The position numbers and the translations under genes are program-made. Below are positions 1-7,461 of a stretch of DNA of 11,207 nt, in pieces. Within the stretch, counting starts at the first letter, position 1; each line of letters starts with the position of its first letter. The stretch is from an uncultured Chloroflexota bacterium. GTDB lineage: Bacteria > Chloroflexota > Anaerolineae > Aggregatilineales > Phototrophicaceae. Location: the NCBI GenBank assembly GCA_937974245.1, contig CALJKV010000059.1:1-11207 (forward strand), written 5' to 3'. A model generated the notes under the pieces. The model did not search any database, was not told the origin of the DNA, and saw only the letters and a list, made by a program, of their open reading frames with translations.

Positions 1-149
1 GGAACATCACCGGCGGCAGCGGGTTCTTCGTCAGCCTCCTCCATCCAGTCGAATTCGTCGTCACCGGGCATATTGACCTCACTTTGCGGTTGCGCTTTAC
101 TCAGCCATTCGGGAACGTCACCACCAGCGGCGGGTTCGTCTTGCTCATC
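1..149 (-). repeat. Degenerate 37-codon tandem repeat inside the TPR gene tail, continuing past the left edge
   Basis: The stretch beginning GGAAC at position 1 reappears at position 112, an offset of 111 bp. In protein terms DEPAAGGDVP (residues 663-672) is followed one period later by EEPAAAGDVP at the window edge. The tryptophans keep step: W660 and W697 are 37 apart, with W643 and W677 between them. The array is cut by the window edge, so its copy number cannot be seen. Confidence 0.6.
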
Positions 150-2135
150 AGACATCCAGGTAAAGTGCGGCGGGCCGATTTCAGTTTTCGGCTGGTCAGC
201 ACTGAGCCACGCTTGCTCATCACTGTCTGAGGGGGCTTGCTCGGTTGCCTGGTCAGCCAACCAGCCAAAATCATCCTCAACCGAGTCTGCGTCTTCCATG
301 TCAGCAAAGAAATCCGGCAAATCCTCATCGGATGTATCATCTACCCACTCGAAACTGTCGCCCACCAGACCCGGCTCATCACTATCGAGGGGGGGGGCAG
401 CCTTCGCGAAAGCATCCGGCATCTCGTCAAAGGGCAGTCTATCTGCCACGTCGTTTTGCTCTTCCTCGTCGGAGGGCAGGAAGTCGGAATCGTCAACCGG
501 CGCGACCAGCGCCTCCATGTGCAGCGCCTCATCGAGCAGCGACTCGTCGGCTAACCAGTCCAGCGGGTCGGCCTCCGGCGAAGGTTGGACGACCACCGGG
601 GGCGCTGACATCAGATCCGCCCCGGCTTCAGCGGTATCAATCTCATCCTGTAATATGGGGAATGAGGCTTCAATATCATCCAGCAGTTCCACACCACTAT
701 CCTGCAACCAGGCCAGCGGGTCGGCCTCAACGCTATCCAGTGTGATGGGTTCATCATCGTCCAGGAGCGGCACGGAAGCCTCAACGTCGTCAAGCAGTTC
801 CACACCGCTATCATGCAACCAGGCCAGCGGGTCGGCAGCAGTACCTACCCCGGCTGATGGAGCGGCTTCATCGGACAATTCAATGTCGGGGAAGAAATCT
901 TCATCCAGTTCAACCGACTCATCGGTCTCGATCCAGTCCGCCAGATCGTCTATCGTCTCGGCCGATGCTTCGGCTTCCACTTCCTCGAACCAGTCTTGCT
1001 CTGCTTCCTCCGCGTCCACCAGTTCATCTTCATCTTCCGCATCCAGCGACGCCAGCAGCCCCGTCAGGCCAGTATGCCCCGACTCGGCTACCGGAGGGGC
1101 TACCGGCGGTTCTTCCAGGAAGTCCTCGGTCAGCCAGTCTTCCGGCAATTCTGTGCCAAAGAGATCGTCATCCAGTTCCAGCGGCGCGACATCACCGGCC
1201 TCAGCCTCGGCGGCGCTTGCTGTGACGAAACGCGCGAAATCAAAGTCATCGTCCGTGGCAGGAGCGATTTCCTCCTCCGGCGGGAGAGCCTCCTCCACCG
1301 CGCCGGCATCCTCATTCTCAAAGGCCTGCAGCCAGTCGGGTCTGCGCGTGGAAATCTCGCGGCGGGCTGTCTGCTGGTAATCAAGTTCCGGCAGATGAAA
1401 GGCTTCGTCCGGCACCGCCGCGCCTTGCACGAGTTCCAGCGCCAGGTAGGGATCAATCGCCTCAATCCGGCTCAGATACCGTTGGGCATCCGACGTGCGG
1501 CCATAGCTCAGCCATAATTCAGTCAGGATACGGTTGGCTTCAACACAGTTTGGCAGTTGACGCACCACCACCAGCGCCGCTTCACCGGCCTCAATGGACA
1601 TGCCGGCCTCCTGGTAGGTTTTCGCCAGGAGGAGTTGAATATCGGCGCGATCCGGGGTGGTTTTCAGGGTCTGGCGCAGCATCGTGACGGCTTGCTCGTA
1701 CATGCGGTTGCGGTTGTACTGGCGGGCAACCGCGCCGGAGGTGAGCTGCACTTTGGCGCGTTCGATCCGCTTGTGATCGCGGTATAGCTGGCGCAGCGCA
1801 TCCAGAATATTCTCGTTATTCGGGTCTTGCTCAAAAGCGCGTTCCAGATGCCAGATGGCGGCATCCGGTTTACTGGCATGAAGGTACACATCACTCAACC
1901 CAAGATGTGCCGTGTAATCATCCGGGTACACACTCAGGACGCGGCGAAAAATCTCCCCGGCCTCATCCCATTTTGCGGTATCTATTAACGCCTCGCCCAG
2001 ATAGCGGTAGGCATCCACATTTTTAGGAAAATACAGCAGAATGTGGCGGCAGTGGTGGATCACTTCCGTCGCTGCACCACTCCGCAGCAGTCCCCGTAGT
2101 TTCCCTAAATAGTCACGCAGATTAATTTCAGCCAT
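1..2135 (-). CDS. TPR-repeat protein with long acidic, tryptophan-motif tail (3' end outside window)
   Basis: Reading on the minus strand from ATG at 2135 gives 711 codons with no stop before the left edge, so the C-terminus is missing. Residues 1-232 are helical tetratricopeptide repeats (about six), with typical W/Y, G-x-A and P positions such as DAYRYLGEAL, TAHLGLSDVY and EANRILTELW. These usually form a protein-binding superhelix. Residues from about 265 onward are very rich in D and E and carry 13 spaced tryptophans, mostly in the form [DEA]-W-[LMFIV] (W268, 334, 382, 401, 439, 476, 527, 597, 625, 643, 660, 677, 697). Two pairs repeat with a 37-residue period. There is no signal peptide or membrane segment, so it is probably a cytoplasmic scaffold or adaptor. 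GGGAG lies 5 nt before the chosen ATG; an in-frame ATG at 2147 overlaps that ribosome site and is less likely. The architecture resembles TPR proteins I associate with Anaerolineae, but the function is unknown. The serine-rich reading on the plus strand is a shadow of the acidic codons. Confidence 0.88.
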   Translation of the reverse strand, partial: MAEINLRDYLGKLRGLLRSGAATEVIHHCRHILLYFPKNVDAYRYLGEALIDTAKWDEAGEIFRRVLSVYPDDYTAHLGLSDVYLHASKPDAAIWHLERAFEQDPNNENILDALRQLYRDHKRIERAKVQLTSGAVARQYNRNRMYEQAVTMLRQTLKTTPDRADIQLLLAKTYQEAGMSIEAGEAALVVVRQLPNCVEANRILTELWLSYGRTSDAQRYLSRIEAIDPYLALELVQGAAVPDEAFHLPELDYQQTARREISTRRPDWLQAFENEDAGAVEEALPPEEEIAPATDDDFDFARFVTASAAEAEAGDVAPLELDDDLFGTELPEDWLTEDFLEEPPVAPPVAESGHTGLTGLLASLDAEDEDELVDAEEAEQDWFEEVEAEASAETIDDLADWIETDESVELDEDFFPDIELSDEAAPSAGVGTAADPLAWLHDSGVELLDDVEASVPLLDDDEPITLDSVEADPLAWLQDSGVELLDDIEASFPILQDEIDTAEAGADLMSAPPVVVQPSPEADPLDWLADESLLDEALHMEALVAPVDDSDFLPSDEEEQNDVADRLPFDEMPDAFAKAAPPLDSDEPGLVGDSFEWVDDTSDEDLPDFFADMEDADSVEDDFGWLADQATEQAPSDSDEQAWLSADQPKTEIGPPHFTWMSDEQDEPAAGGDVPEWLSKAQPQSEVNMPGDDEFDWMEEADEEPAAAGDV
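664..836 (-). repeat. Two 62-bp direct copies at 111-bp spacing inside the TPR gene tail
   Basis: Positions 664-725 and 775-836 are near-identical and lie exactly 111 bp (37 codons) apart. They encode ADPLAWLHDSGVELLDDVEA and ADPLAWLQDSGVELLDDIEA. Most differences are silent or conservative, which suggests selection on the peptide motif. The 37-codon period is the same as at the left edge, although the unit sequence differs. Confidence 0.8.
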
Positions 2136-2181
2136 AGAGGCTCCCATTAAGGTGGGTCAAGGAACAGAATGCTCAGTCCGT

Positions 2182-2190
2182 ATTATAACA
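2182..2190 (-). promoter_or_regulatory. Extended -10 promoter for the TPR gene
   Basis: On the minus strand the sequence reads TGTTATAAT, a perfect TATAAT with the TG of an extended -10 one base upstream. No good -35 hexamer is visible 16-18 bp further up, and extended -10 promoters do not need one. The predicted start of transcription is near 2175, giving a leader of about 40 nt before the ATG at 2135. Confidence 0.55.
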
Positions 2191-2376
2191 TAGAACGATA
2201 TACGGTGTTGGCGGCCACACGCTTCTGACAATCAGCCAAGTTTGAGTTTGTTAATAATGACTGGTTTCCGCGAATTTGCCAAATGGGATTCGCACCGGGG
2301 TATAACGCGGGGGCAGTTCAGGACTGAGTGGAATGGTAAGGGGCGGCAAATTGTGGAAGCGCGTCCCGTAAATGGG

Positions 2377-2382
2377 TACAAT
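2377..2382 (+). promoter_or_regulatory. Candidate -10 for the ABC operon (weak)
   Basis: TACAAT lies about 50 bp before the chosen ATG of the ATPase gene. The only -35-like hexamer is TTGTGG at 2351-2356, with a spacer of 20 bp, which is too long. The rest of 2148-2433 has no coding signal that I trust. It does contain a nested inverted repeat at 2270-2293 (GCGAAT ... ATTCGC around ATTTGCCAAAT) that could be an operator. Confidence 0.2.
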
Positions 2383-2433
2383 ACCGGTTTTACACGAGCA
2401 ATCCGTGTTGACCCACGAGACAGGTGCGGCCTG

Positions 2434-4032
2434 ATGCATATCGAACTCCGTCACATTCATAAGCGCTTTGGTCCGGTTCATGCCAATAACGACATTAACC
2501 TCACCTTTGGCAGCGGGCAGATTATCGGTATCCTGGGAGAAAATGGGGCGGGTAAATCCACCCTGATGAAAATCCTTTCCGGGTTCCAGGCCGCCGACAG
2601 CGGTGAAATATGGTTGGATGGCAGCCATGTCGCCTACACCGGCCCGGAAGCGGCTATCCAGCACGGAATCGGCATGTTGCAGCAAGACCCGCTGGACGTG
2701 GCGGCCTTCACGGTGCTGGAAAACTTCGTCTACGGCCAACCGGGACGGCTGCTGCCAGACCGGAAAGCTGCCGGACAGCGCCTGGGCGAACTCACACGGC
2801 GTTTCGGCTTCGAGCTGGATGCGGATGCGCCTATCGCGCAACTGACTATCGGCCAGCGTCAGCAGCTGGAGATTGTGCGTCTGCTGGCATTGGGGGTGCG
2901 GACGCTGATCCTGGATGAACCAACGACAGGCATTTCCGCCGAGCAAAAGACAATCCTATTCGACGCGCTGCGCACGCTGGCAAGCCGGGATTCGATGACA
3001 GTGCTGCTGGTTTCTCACAAGCTGGAGGACGTGATCGCGCTGTGCAACGAAGTCGCCGTGCTGCGGGCGGGGCGTGTGGTCGGCACGCGGGATATGCCCG
3101 CCACCACCGGGCAATTGGTTACGCTGATGTTCGGCCAGGAGATCAAACCGCAGACCCGCGAACGCGCTGATCTGAGCGTCGCCCCGGTTGCGCTGGAGTT
3201 GGACAGTGTGACGCTGCGCGGCAAACGGGTCACGGTGGAAAATTTCTCGCTCCGGGTGCGGGCCGGGGAGGTGATCGGGCTGGCCGGGCTGGATGGCAGC
3301 GGGCAGGAGATGGCGCTGCGGGCGGCTGTCGGGCTGGAGAAACCACAAAATGGGCGCGTGCTGGTGGACGGCGAAGATATTACTGAGCGCGGAATCGAAC
3401 GCTGGCTGGTGAAACTACAGCGCAGCTTAAGACCCAGCCGGTCTCTGATTATCCCCTATTTGCTGGTCACGCTGCTCCGAATGCTGGTGGCTGAACAGGC
3501 GGGGAAAGCCTACCGGCGTTTCCTACAGCATGGCGTCGCCTTTGGCGCGGCGGGCAGGCTGGAAGAAGGGTTAGTCGCCGGGCTGACACTCACCGAGCAT
3601 ATCGCTATTGCTACCGAAACCCAGGCCCTGGTGGACTGGGGACGCGCTGCCCGGCATACCGCCGCCCAGATGGAAACCTATGATGTGCGCGGCAGGCCGG
3701 AAAGCCAGATTGAGACGCTTTCCGGTGGCAACCAGCAGCGTATGTTGATGGCGCTCATGCCGGAACAGCCGGTGGTGATGGTGCTGGAACAGCCGACTCG
3801 CGGCCTGGACGTGGACTCGGCGCGGTGGATCTGGCAGCAGCTTCTCAGCCGCCAGGCCAGAGGCACGGCCATCCTGTTCAGTTCGCCCGAACTCGATGAA
3901 CTCGTGGCGTACAGTGACCGTATCCTGGTCTTTTATACCGGGCAGGTCTTTGAAGTCCCGGATGCCCGCCATACCGACGCGGACGAAATCGGCCACTTGA
4001 TTGGCGGCAGCTTCAAGGAGCAAAACATATGA
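2434..4032 (+). CDS. ABC transporter ATP-binding protein, tandem-NBD nucleoside/simple-sugar type (YufO/NupO-like)
   Basis: This is the energising subunit of an importer: two fused nucleotide-binding domains that hydrolyse ATP at the cytoplasmic face. In NBD1, Walker A is GENGAGKST (35-43), the Q-loop is QQD (83-85), the signature is the relaxed LTIGQRQQ (137-144), Walker B is LILDEPT (158-164) and the H-loop is H195. NBD2 is degenerate, as is usual in this class: GLDGSGQE replaces Walker A (285-292), LSGGNQQR (429-436) is a good signature, Walker B reads VMVLEQPTRGLD, and serine replaces the H-loop histidine (LFSSPELDE). The chosen ATG follows AGGTG by 7 nt and starts the first NBD strand directly; the in-frame extension to 2242 has no homology-like content. 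The stop overlaps the next start in ATGA. One oddity is a stretch of about 40 extra residues in NBD2 (about 316-355), including a hydrophobic run of about 17. Substrate is inferred from class only; no BMP-type binding protein is present in the window. Confidence 0.9.
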   Translation: MHIELRHIHKRFGPVHANNDINLTFGSGQIIGILGENGAGKSTLMKILSGFQAADSGEIWLDGSHVAYTGPEAAIQHGIGMLQQDPLDVAAFTVLENFVYGQPGRLLPDRKAAGQRLGELTRRFGFELDADAPIAQLTIGQRQQLEIVRLLALGVRTLILDEPTTGISAEQKTILFDALRTLASRDSMTVLLVSHKLEDVIALCNEVAVLRAGRVVGTRDMPATTGQLVTLMFGQEIKPQTRERADLSVAPVALELDSVTLRGKRVTVENFSLRVRAGEVIGLAGLDGSGQEMALRAAVGLEKPQNGRVLVDGEDITERGIERWLVKLQRSLRPSRSLIIPYLLVTLLRMLVAEQAGKAYRRFLQHGVAFGAAGRLEEGLVAGLTLTEHIAIATETQALVDWGRAARHTAAQMETYDVRGRPESQIETLSGGNQQRMLMALMPEQPVVMVLEQPTRGLDVDSARWIWQQLLSRQARGTAILFSSPELDELVAYSDRILVFYTGQVFEVPDARHTDADEIGHLIGGSFKEQNI

Positions 4033-5126
4033 AAAACCGGTCTACTGCGCTGCAAATCACCCTGACTATCCTGCCGATTATCGTGTCTCTGGTGATTACG
4101 GCGGTGCTGATTATGGCGGTGGGTTCTGACCCCCGCGCCGTGTTTGAAAAAGTGTGGGAAGGGGCGTTCCGCGACGAACGCTCGATCTCTCAGGTCATTA
4201 ACTTCTGGATTCCGCTCACACTGGTGAGTATGGGGCTGACCGTAACTTTCACCGCCGGGCTGTGGAATATCGGCGTAGAAGGACAGATGATGCTGGGCGC
4301 GGTATTCGCCTCTTGGGTGGCGCTTTATACCACGCTCGACCCGATCCTGCTCGTGCCGCTGGAAGTGCTGATGGCGATGGCCGGCGGGATGCTGTGGGCG
4401 CTGCTGGTGGGCGTCCTCAAAACCCGGATGGGCGTCCACGAGATTTTTGGCGGCGTGGCGCTCAACGCGCTGGCGAACGTCTTCTCGATCTACCTGATTA
4501 CCGGCCCCTGGCAGCCACCCGAAGGCGGCAGTATCCAGGCGACCCCGCCGTTCCCGGAAGGGGCGCTGCTGCCGCCGCTGTCGGATAGCTTCCGTGTGAG
4601 TCTGCTGGCGCTGGTGATCGTGGGGCTGGCTATCGTCGGGGTGGTGCTGGCACTGCGCGGCACACGCTGGGGCTTGCAGCTTAAAGCCACCGGCAAGAAT
4701 CCACGCTCGGCGCTGCTGCTGGGCGTCCCCACCGAGCGCAGTTCACTCACGGCCTTCATGGTGTGCGGCGGGCTGGCGGGCATCGCCGGGTCGTACCGGG
4801 TGCTCTTCACCTATGGCAGCCTGCGCCCGCTGGTTTCCGGTGGGATTGGTTTTCTCGGCCTGCTGGTGGTGCTGTTGATTGCCACCCGCGCCCTGTGGGC
4901 ACCGTTTGTCGCCTTCGCCTTCGCCGCTATCCTGGGGGGCAGTACCCGCCTGAAAATCGCGCTGCAACTGGATGCTTCGCTGGCCGGGGTGCTGCAAGGT
5001 TTTCTGGTACTCACGGTTTTGCTATCGAACGGCCTGCGTCAGCGGCTCAACCGGGGCAGAGCCGCCGAACCATCTGCCCCTACGCCCGCCGAAGCCCTAG
5101 CCACCGAGGTCGCCCATCATGAATGA
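4029..5126 (+). CDS. ABC transporter permease, nucleoside/simple-sugar type (YufP/NupP-like, BPD_transp_2)
   Basis: First transmembrane subunit of the importer, 365 residues, highly hydrophobic with about eight to ten predicted helices. The family hallmark GLWNIGVEGQMMLGA (77-91) is intact, followed by KTRMGVHEIFGGVALN (131-146). The cytoplasmic coupling segment that contacts the ATPase is probably LKATGKNPRSALLLGVP (218-234). The N-terminus has a short basic start (MKNR) and then a long first helix, and the extracytoplasmic loop after residue 158 is proline- and glycine-rich (GPWQPPEGG), as in relatives. The C-terminal 25 residues are polar and alanine/proline-rich. ATG at 4029 overlaps the ATPase stop as ATGA, so translation is probably coupled. 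The gene ends 8 bp inside the next permease gene. Confidence 0.92.
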   Translation: MKNRSTALQITLTILPIIVSLVITAVLIMAVGSDPRAVFEKVWEGAFRDERSISQVINFWIPLTLVSMGLTVTFTAGLWNIGVEGQMMLGAVFASWVALYTTLDPILLVPLEVLMAMAGGMLWALLVGVLKTRMGVHEIFGGVALNALANVFSIYLITGPWQPPEGGSIQATPPFPEGALLPPLSDSFRVSLLALVIVGLAIVGVVLALRGTRWGLQLKATGKNPRSALLLGVPTERSSLTAFMVCGGLAGIAGSYRVLFTYGSLRPLVSGGIGFLGLLVVLLIATRALWAPFVAFAFAAILGGSTRLKIALQLDASLAGVLQGFLVLTVLLSNGLRQRLNRGRAAEPSAPTPAEALATEVAHHE

Positions 5127-6096
5127 AGAACTCCTCAATATCCTCCGCAGCGTGGTCGCCAACGCGACGCCGCTGGTGATCGCCAGCCTGGGCGAGACCA
5201 TTACGGAACGTGCCGGGGTTGTCAACCTGTCGCTGGATGGCAGCATTATCCTCTCCGCGATGGTGGGGTTTGTCGCGGCGCTGGCCTCCAACAGCCCGCT
5301 GGTGGGTATCCTGGTGGCGATGCTGGCCGGGATGATTATCGCGTTGATTATCGCCGTCGCCGACATCGAACTCAAACAGGATCAGATCGCCATCGGCTTT
5401 ATTCTGACACTGCTGGCAACCGACCTAGCAACTTTCGCCGGGCAGGATTATACGCGCATCCCCGGCCCGCAAATTCTGACGACGCCGCTGCCCGTGCTGA
5501 AAGATGTGCCAGTCATCGGCCCGATCTTCTTTAACCAGAGCATCCTCACTTATATCAGCTATCTGCTCGTTTTTGGCGTGTGGTTCTGGCTATTCCGCAC
5601 CCGCCCCGGCCTGGCACATCGCTCGGTTGGGGAACGCCCGGAAACCGCCTTCGCACGCGGCGCGAAAGTGAACCGGCTGCGCTATATCTACACGGCGGCA
5701 GGCGGCGCATTGGTCGGGCTGGCAGGTGCGGCCTACTCGCTGAGTGTCAAACCGGGGTGGGCGACACCGCCCAACATGCAGGGCGACGGCTGGATTGCGC
5801 TGGCGATTGTGATTTTCGGCGGCTGGCATCCCTTCCGCGTCGTGTTAGGTGCGTACCTGTTCGCCGGACTGCGGGCGCTGTCGTCGGCCATCCAGCGCAG
5901 CCCGGATATTCAGATTCCGATTGTGCTGTTGAACGCTGTCCCCTGGCTGTTGATGATTTTCACCCTGTTGCTGGTGAGCAGCGGCGGCATTGACCGGCTG
6001 GTGCGAGTCCTGCCGCGCCCGGTGCAGAAGTGGACGCGCAACTTCCTGCGCTCCGACCCGCCGGCGGCGCTGGGGACACGCTTTGAGCCGGATTAA
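5119..6096 (+). CDS. ABC transporter permease, nucleoside/simple-sugar type (YufQ/NupQ-like, BPD_transp_2)
   Basis: Second, non-identical transmembrane subunit, 325 residues. Its class signature TPLVIASLGETITERAGVVN (17-36) matches the conserved first region of YufQ-type permeases, and NLSLDGSIILSA follows. Other family marks are QIAIGFILTLLATDLATFAG, the coupling-loop segment RSVGERPETAFARGAKVNR, the GALVGLAGAAYSLS helix and the C-terminal GWIALAIVIFGGWHPFR. The protein should pair with the upstream permease to form a heterodimeric channel driven by the tandem ATPase. The start overlaps the upstream gene by 8 bp and a GAGG-like stretch lies within that gene's end, so this is the last cistron of the operon. 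No gene for a periplasmic or lipid-anchored binding protein follows. Confidence 0.92.
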   Translation: MNEELLNILRSVVANATPLVIASLGETITERAGVVNLSLDGSIILSAMVGFVAALASNSPLVGILVAMLAGMIIALIIAVADIELKQDQIAIGFILTLLATDLATFAGQDYTRIPGPQILTTPLPVLKDVPVIGPIFFNQSILTYISYLLVFGVWFWLFRTRPGLAHRSVGERPETAFARGAKVNRLRYIYTAAGGALVGLAGAAYSLSVKPGWATPPNMQGDGWIALAIVIFGGWHPFRVVLGAYLFAGLRALSSAIQRSPDIQIPIVLLNAVPWLLMIFTLLLVSSGGIDRLVRVLPRPVQKWTRNFLRSDPPAALGTRFEPD

Positions 6097-6154
6097 ACGG
6101 CCAGGCAGGGCAATCGCGGGGCATCAATACAGTTTAGTAATTAGTACGGATTTG

Positions 6155-6204
6155 CTGTAGGGGCAGGCTTCTGCCTGTCCTGAACGGTAGGAATGCCGCC
6201 CCTA
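6155..6204. repeat. REP-like folded element between the importer operon and the kelch gene
   Basis: CTGTAG at 6155-6160 is followed by an 8-bp stem, GGGCAGGC/GCCTGTCC (one G-T pair), closed by a TTCT loop at 6169-6172. A second small hairpin, GGTA-GGAA-TGCC, occupies 6186-6197. An outer inverted repeat, TAGGGGC (6158-6164) with GCCCCTA (6198-6204), can enclose both as a three-way junction. The first 26 nt have the same length and opening as the hairpins beside the transposase at the right end of the window. No T-run follows, so it is not a classic terminator, although it might still stabilise or end the operon transcript. The rest of 6097-6369 is otherwise AT-rich leader DNA. Confidence 0.55.
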
Positions 6205-6326
6205 ATGAATCTTAATCCCTGTGCTAAGTATTGAAAGAGCATAAATAACCAGCAAGGCATTCCGAATACAATTGCCCGGTAGTGGTGAACAATTAACTGA
6301 AACAAGCCCAATTGTCTAATATGTCA

Positions 6327-6332
6327 TATAAT
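6327..6332 (+). promoter_or_regulatory. Candidate -10 (TATAAT) for the kelch gene
   Basis: A perfect TATAAT lies in an AT-rich stretch 38 bp before the GTG start, so transcription would begin near 6339. No convincing -35 hexamer lies 16-18 bp upstream. A strong ribosome site, GGGAGG at 6356-6361, follows with 8 nt to the start codon. Confidence 0.35.
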
Positions 6333-6369
6333 AAAATCAATTTTTAACTTATTTTGGGAGGCAGGGGCA

Positions 6370-7461
6370 GTGAAAACAGGAAAATGGCTGCGTCGGGTTC
6401 TATGTTTGGTCAGCGTTGTTTTGTCTGCTAATCTTTTGACGGTTCCGGCCCAGGCGGATTCGTCCGTGCCATCAGCCCGTGAATACCATCACATGGTCTA
6501 CGACAGCGAGTCAGATCGGGTTATCCTATACGGCGGATCAGGACTGACCGATACCTGGGCCTATGACATCAATACCCATACCTGGACAAAGATGGCCCCC
6601 GCGCAGTCTCCCCCAAGAGGCGGCGGCGAAATGGCATATGATGAGCAGTCGGATCGGGCCATCCTGTTTCTTAACCAGCACGGATGGCCGCAACCCACCG
6701 ATGCGTTGAGCGAAACGTGGGCTTACGACTACAATACCGATACCTGGACGAACATGGAACCGGAGAACGCGCCGCCGGCTATCGTTGGCGCACCGCTGGT
6801 ATACGATACCCAAGCGGATCGTATCATTATGTTCGGAGGTCTGGATAATGCCGCGCTGATTGACTCACGATCTATTGTGCTTTTGAACGACATCTGGGTA
6901 TACGACTTTGATAGCAACACCTGGACGAAGATGGAGCCGACCAGCGGGCCATCAGGCAGAAACTATCACGTCATGACGTATGACACGGCGGCGGACCGCG
7001 TGATCGTGTTTGGCGGTGCGGTCCCCCCTGCCGACCCTACCTCAGCCGAGTTTCCGTGGGAAATTGCCGGTGATACGTGGGCTTATGACTACAATACCAA
7101 TACCTGGGAAGCCCTGGAACCTGCCAAGGCCCCATCCCCACGTAATTACAGCGCGATGGTCTATGATGCTGCCTCGAACCAGTCTATCCTGTTTGGTGGT
7201 ATAGAGGAAATACGCAGCGGCTCCCGAATACAGGAAGCGGCGCTCGGCGATACCTGGGCGTATGACTTTGCCGCGAACGCCTGGATCGAGCTAAACCCTG
7301 CCATCTTCCCCAGTGAGCGCGGTTGGCACGGCATGGTGTTCAACAGCACAGCGGATCGGTTTGTCCTTTTTAGCGGCTGCGTGGCCCGTGATCGCTGCAA
7401 CCCAGAAACCTGGTTTTATGATCTCAACGCCAATACATGGGCGCAGGCGGAACCCGAATAA
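6370..7461 (+). CDS. Secreted six-repeat kelch beta-propeller protein
   Basis: A 363-residue protein with a Sec-type signal peptide: basic n-region KTGKWLRR, hydrophobic core to about residue 24, and probable cleavage after AQA (27-29). The mature part is six kelch-type repeats, at about 40-75, 87-128, 141-188, 199-247, 260-306 and 319-358. Each has a YD-x3-DR-x-ILFGG strand and a later DTWAYDYNTNTW strand, which predicts a six-bladed propeller used for protein or glycan binding. I see no extra catalytic domain, no lipobox and no C-terminal anchor, so it is probably released outside the membrane. Start is GTG at 6370 after a strong GGGAGG site. The exact substrate or partner is unknown. The gene is separated from the importer operon by 273 bp and has its own leader, so it is probably a separate transcript. 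The last 25 bp overlap a doubtful small ORF. Confidence 0.85.
   Translation: MKTGKWLRRVLCLVSVVLSANLLTVPAQADSSVPSAREYHHMVYDSESDRVILYGGSGLTDTWAYDINTHTWTKMAPAQSPPRGGGEMAYDEQSDRAILFLNQHGWPQPTDALSETWAYDYNTDTWTNMEPENAPPAIVGAPLVYDTQADRIIMFGGLDNAALIDSRSIVLLNDIWVYDFDSNTWTKMEPTSGPSGRNYHVMTYDTAADRVIVFGGAVPPADPTSAEFPWEIAGDTWAYDYNTNTWEALEPAKAPSPRNYSAMVYDAASNQSILFGGIEEIRSGSRIQEAALGDTWAYDFAANAWIELNPAIFPSERGWHGMVFNSTADRFVLFSGCVARDRCNPETWFYDLNANTWAQAEPE

Noticed and set aside
73..1380. Long serine-rich open frame on the plus strand (435 codons)
   Set aside because: It is the antisense of Asp/Glu codons in the TPR tail. The minus-strand frame has TPR motifs, a ribosome site and a promoter, while this one is low-complexity serine with no domain.
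2242..2433. 64-residue N-terminal extension of the first ATPase
   Set aside because: The domain begins directly after ATG 2434, which has AGGTG at a good distance. The extension has no recognisable content and covers the likely promoter region.
2251..2946. Minus-strand frame of 231 codons opposite the ATPase
   Set aside because: A shadow of a well-supported ATPase with intact motifs; no domain of its own.
3571..4439. Minus-strand frames opposite the ATPase end and the first permease
   Set aside because: Their composition (His, Arg and Pro rich) is typical of antisense reading of GC-rich genes.
6370..6410. Lipoprotein signal around the cysteine at residue 12 of the kelch protein
   Set aside because: The residues before the cysteine (RVL) do not form a lipobox and it lies inside the hydrophobic core; AQA at 27-29 is a better normal cleavage site.
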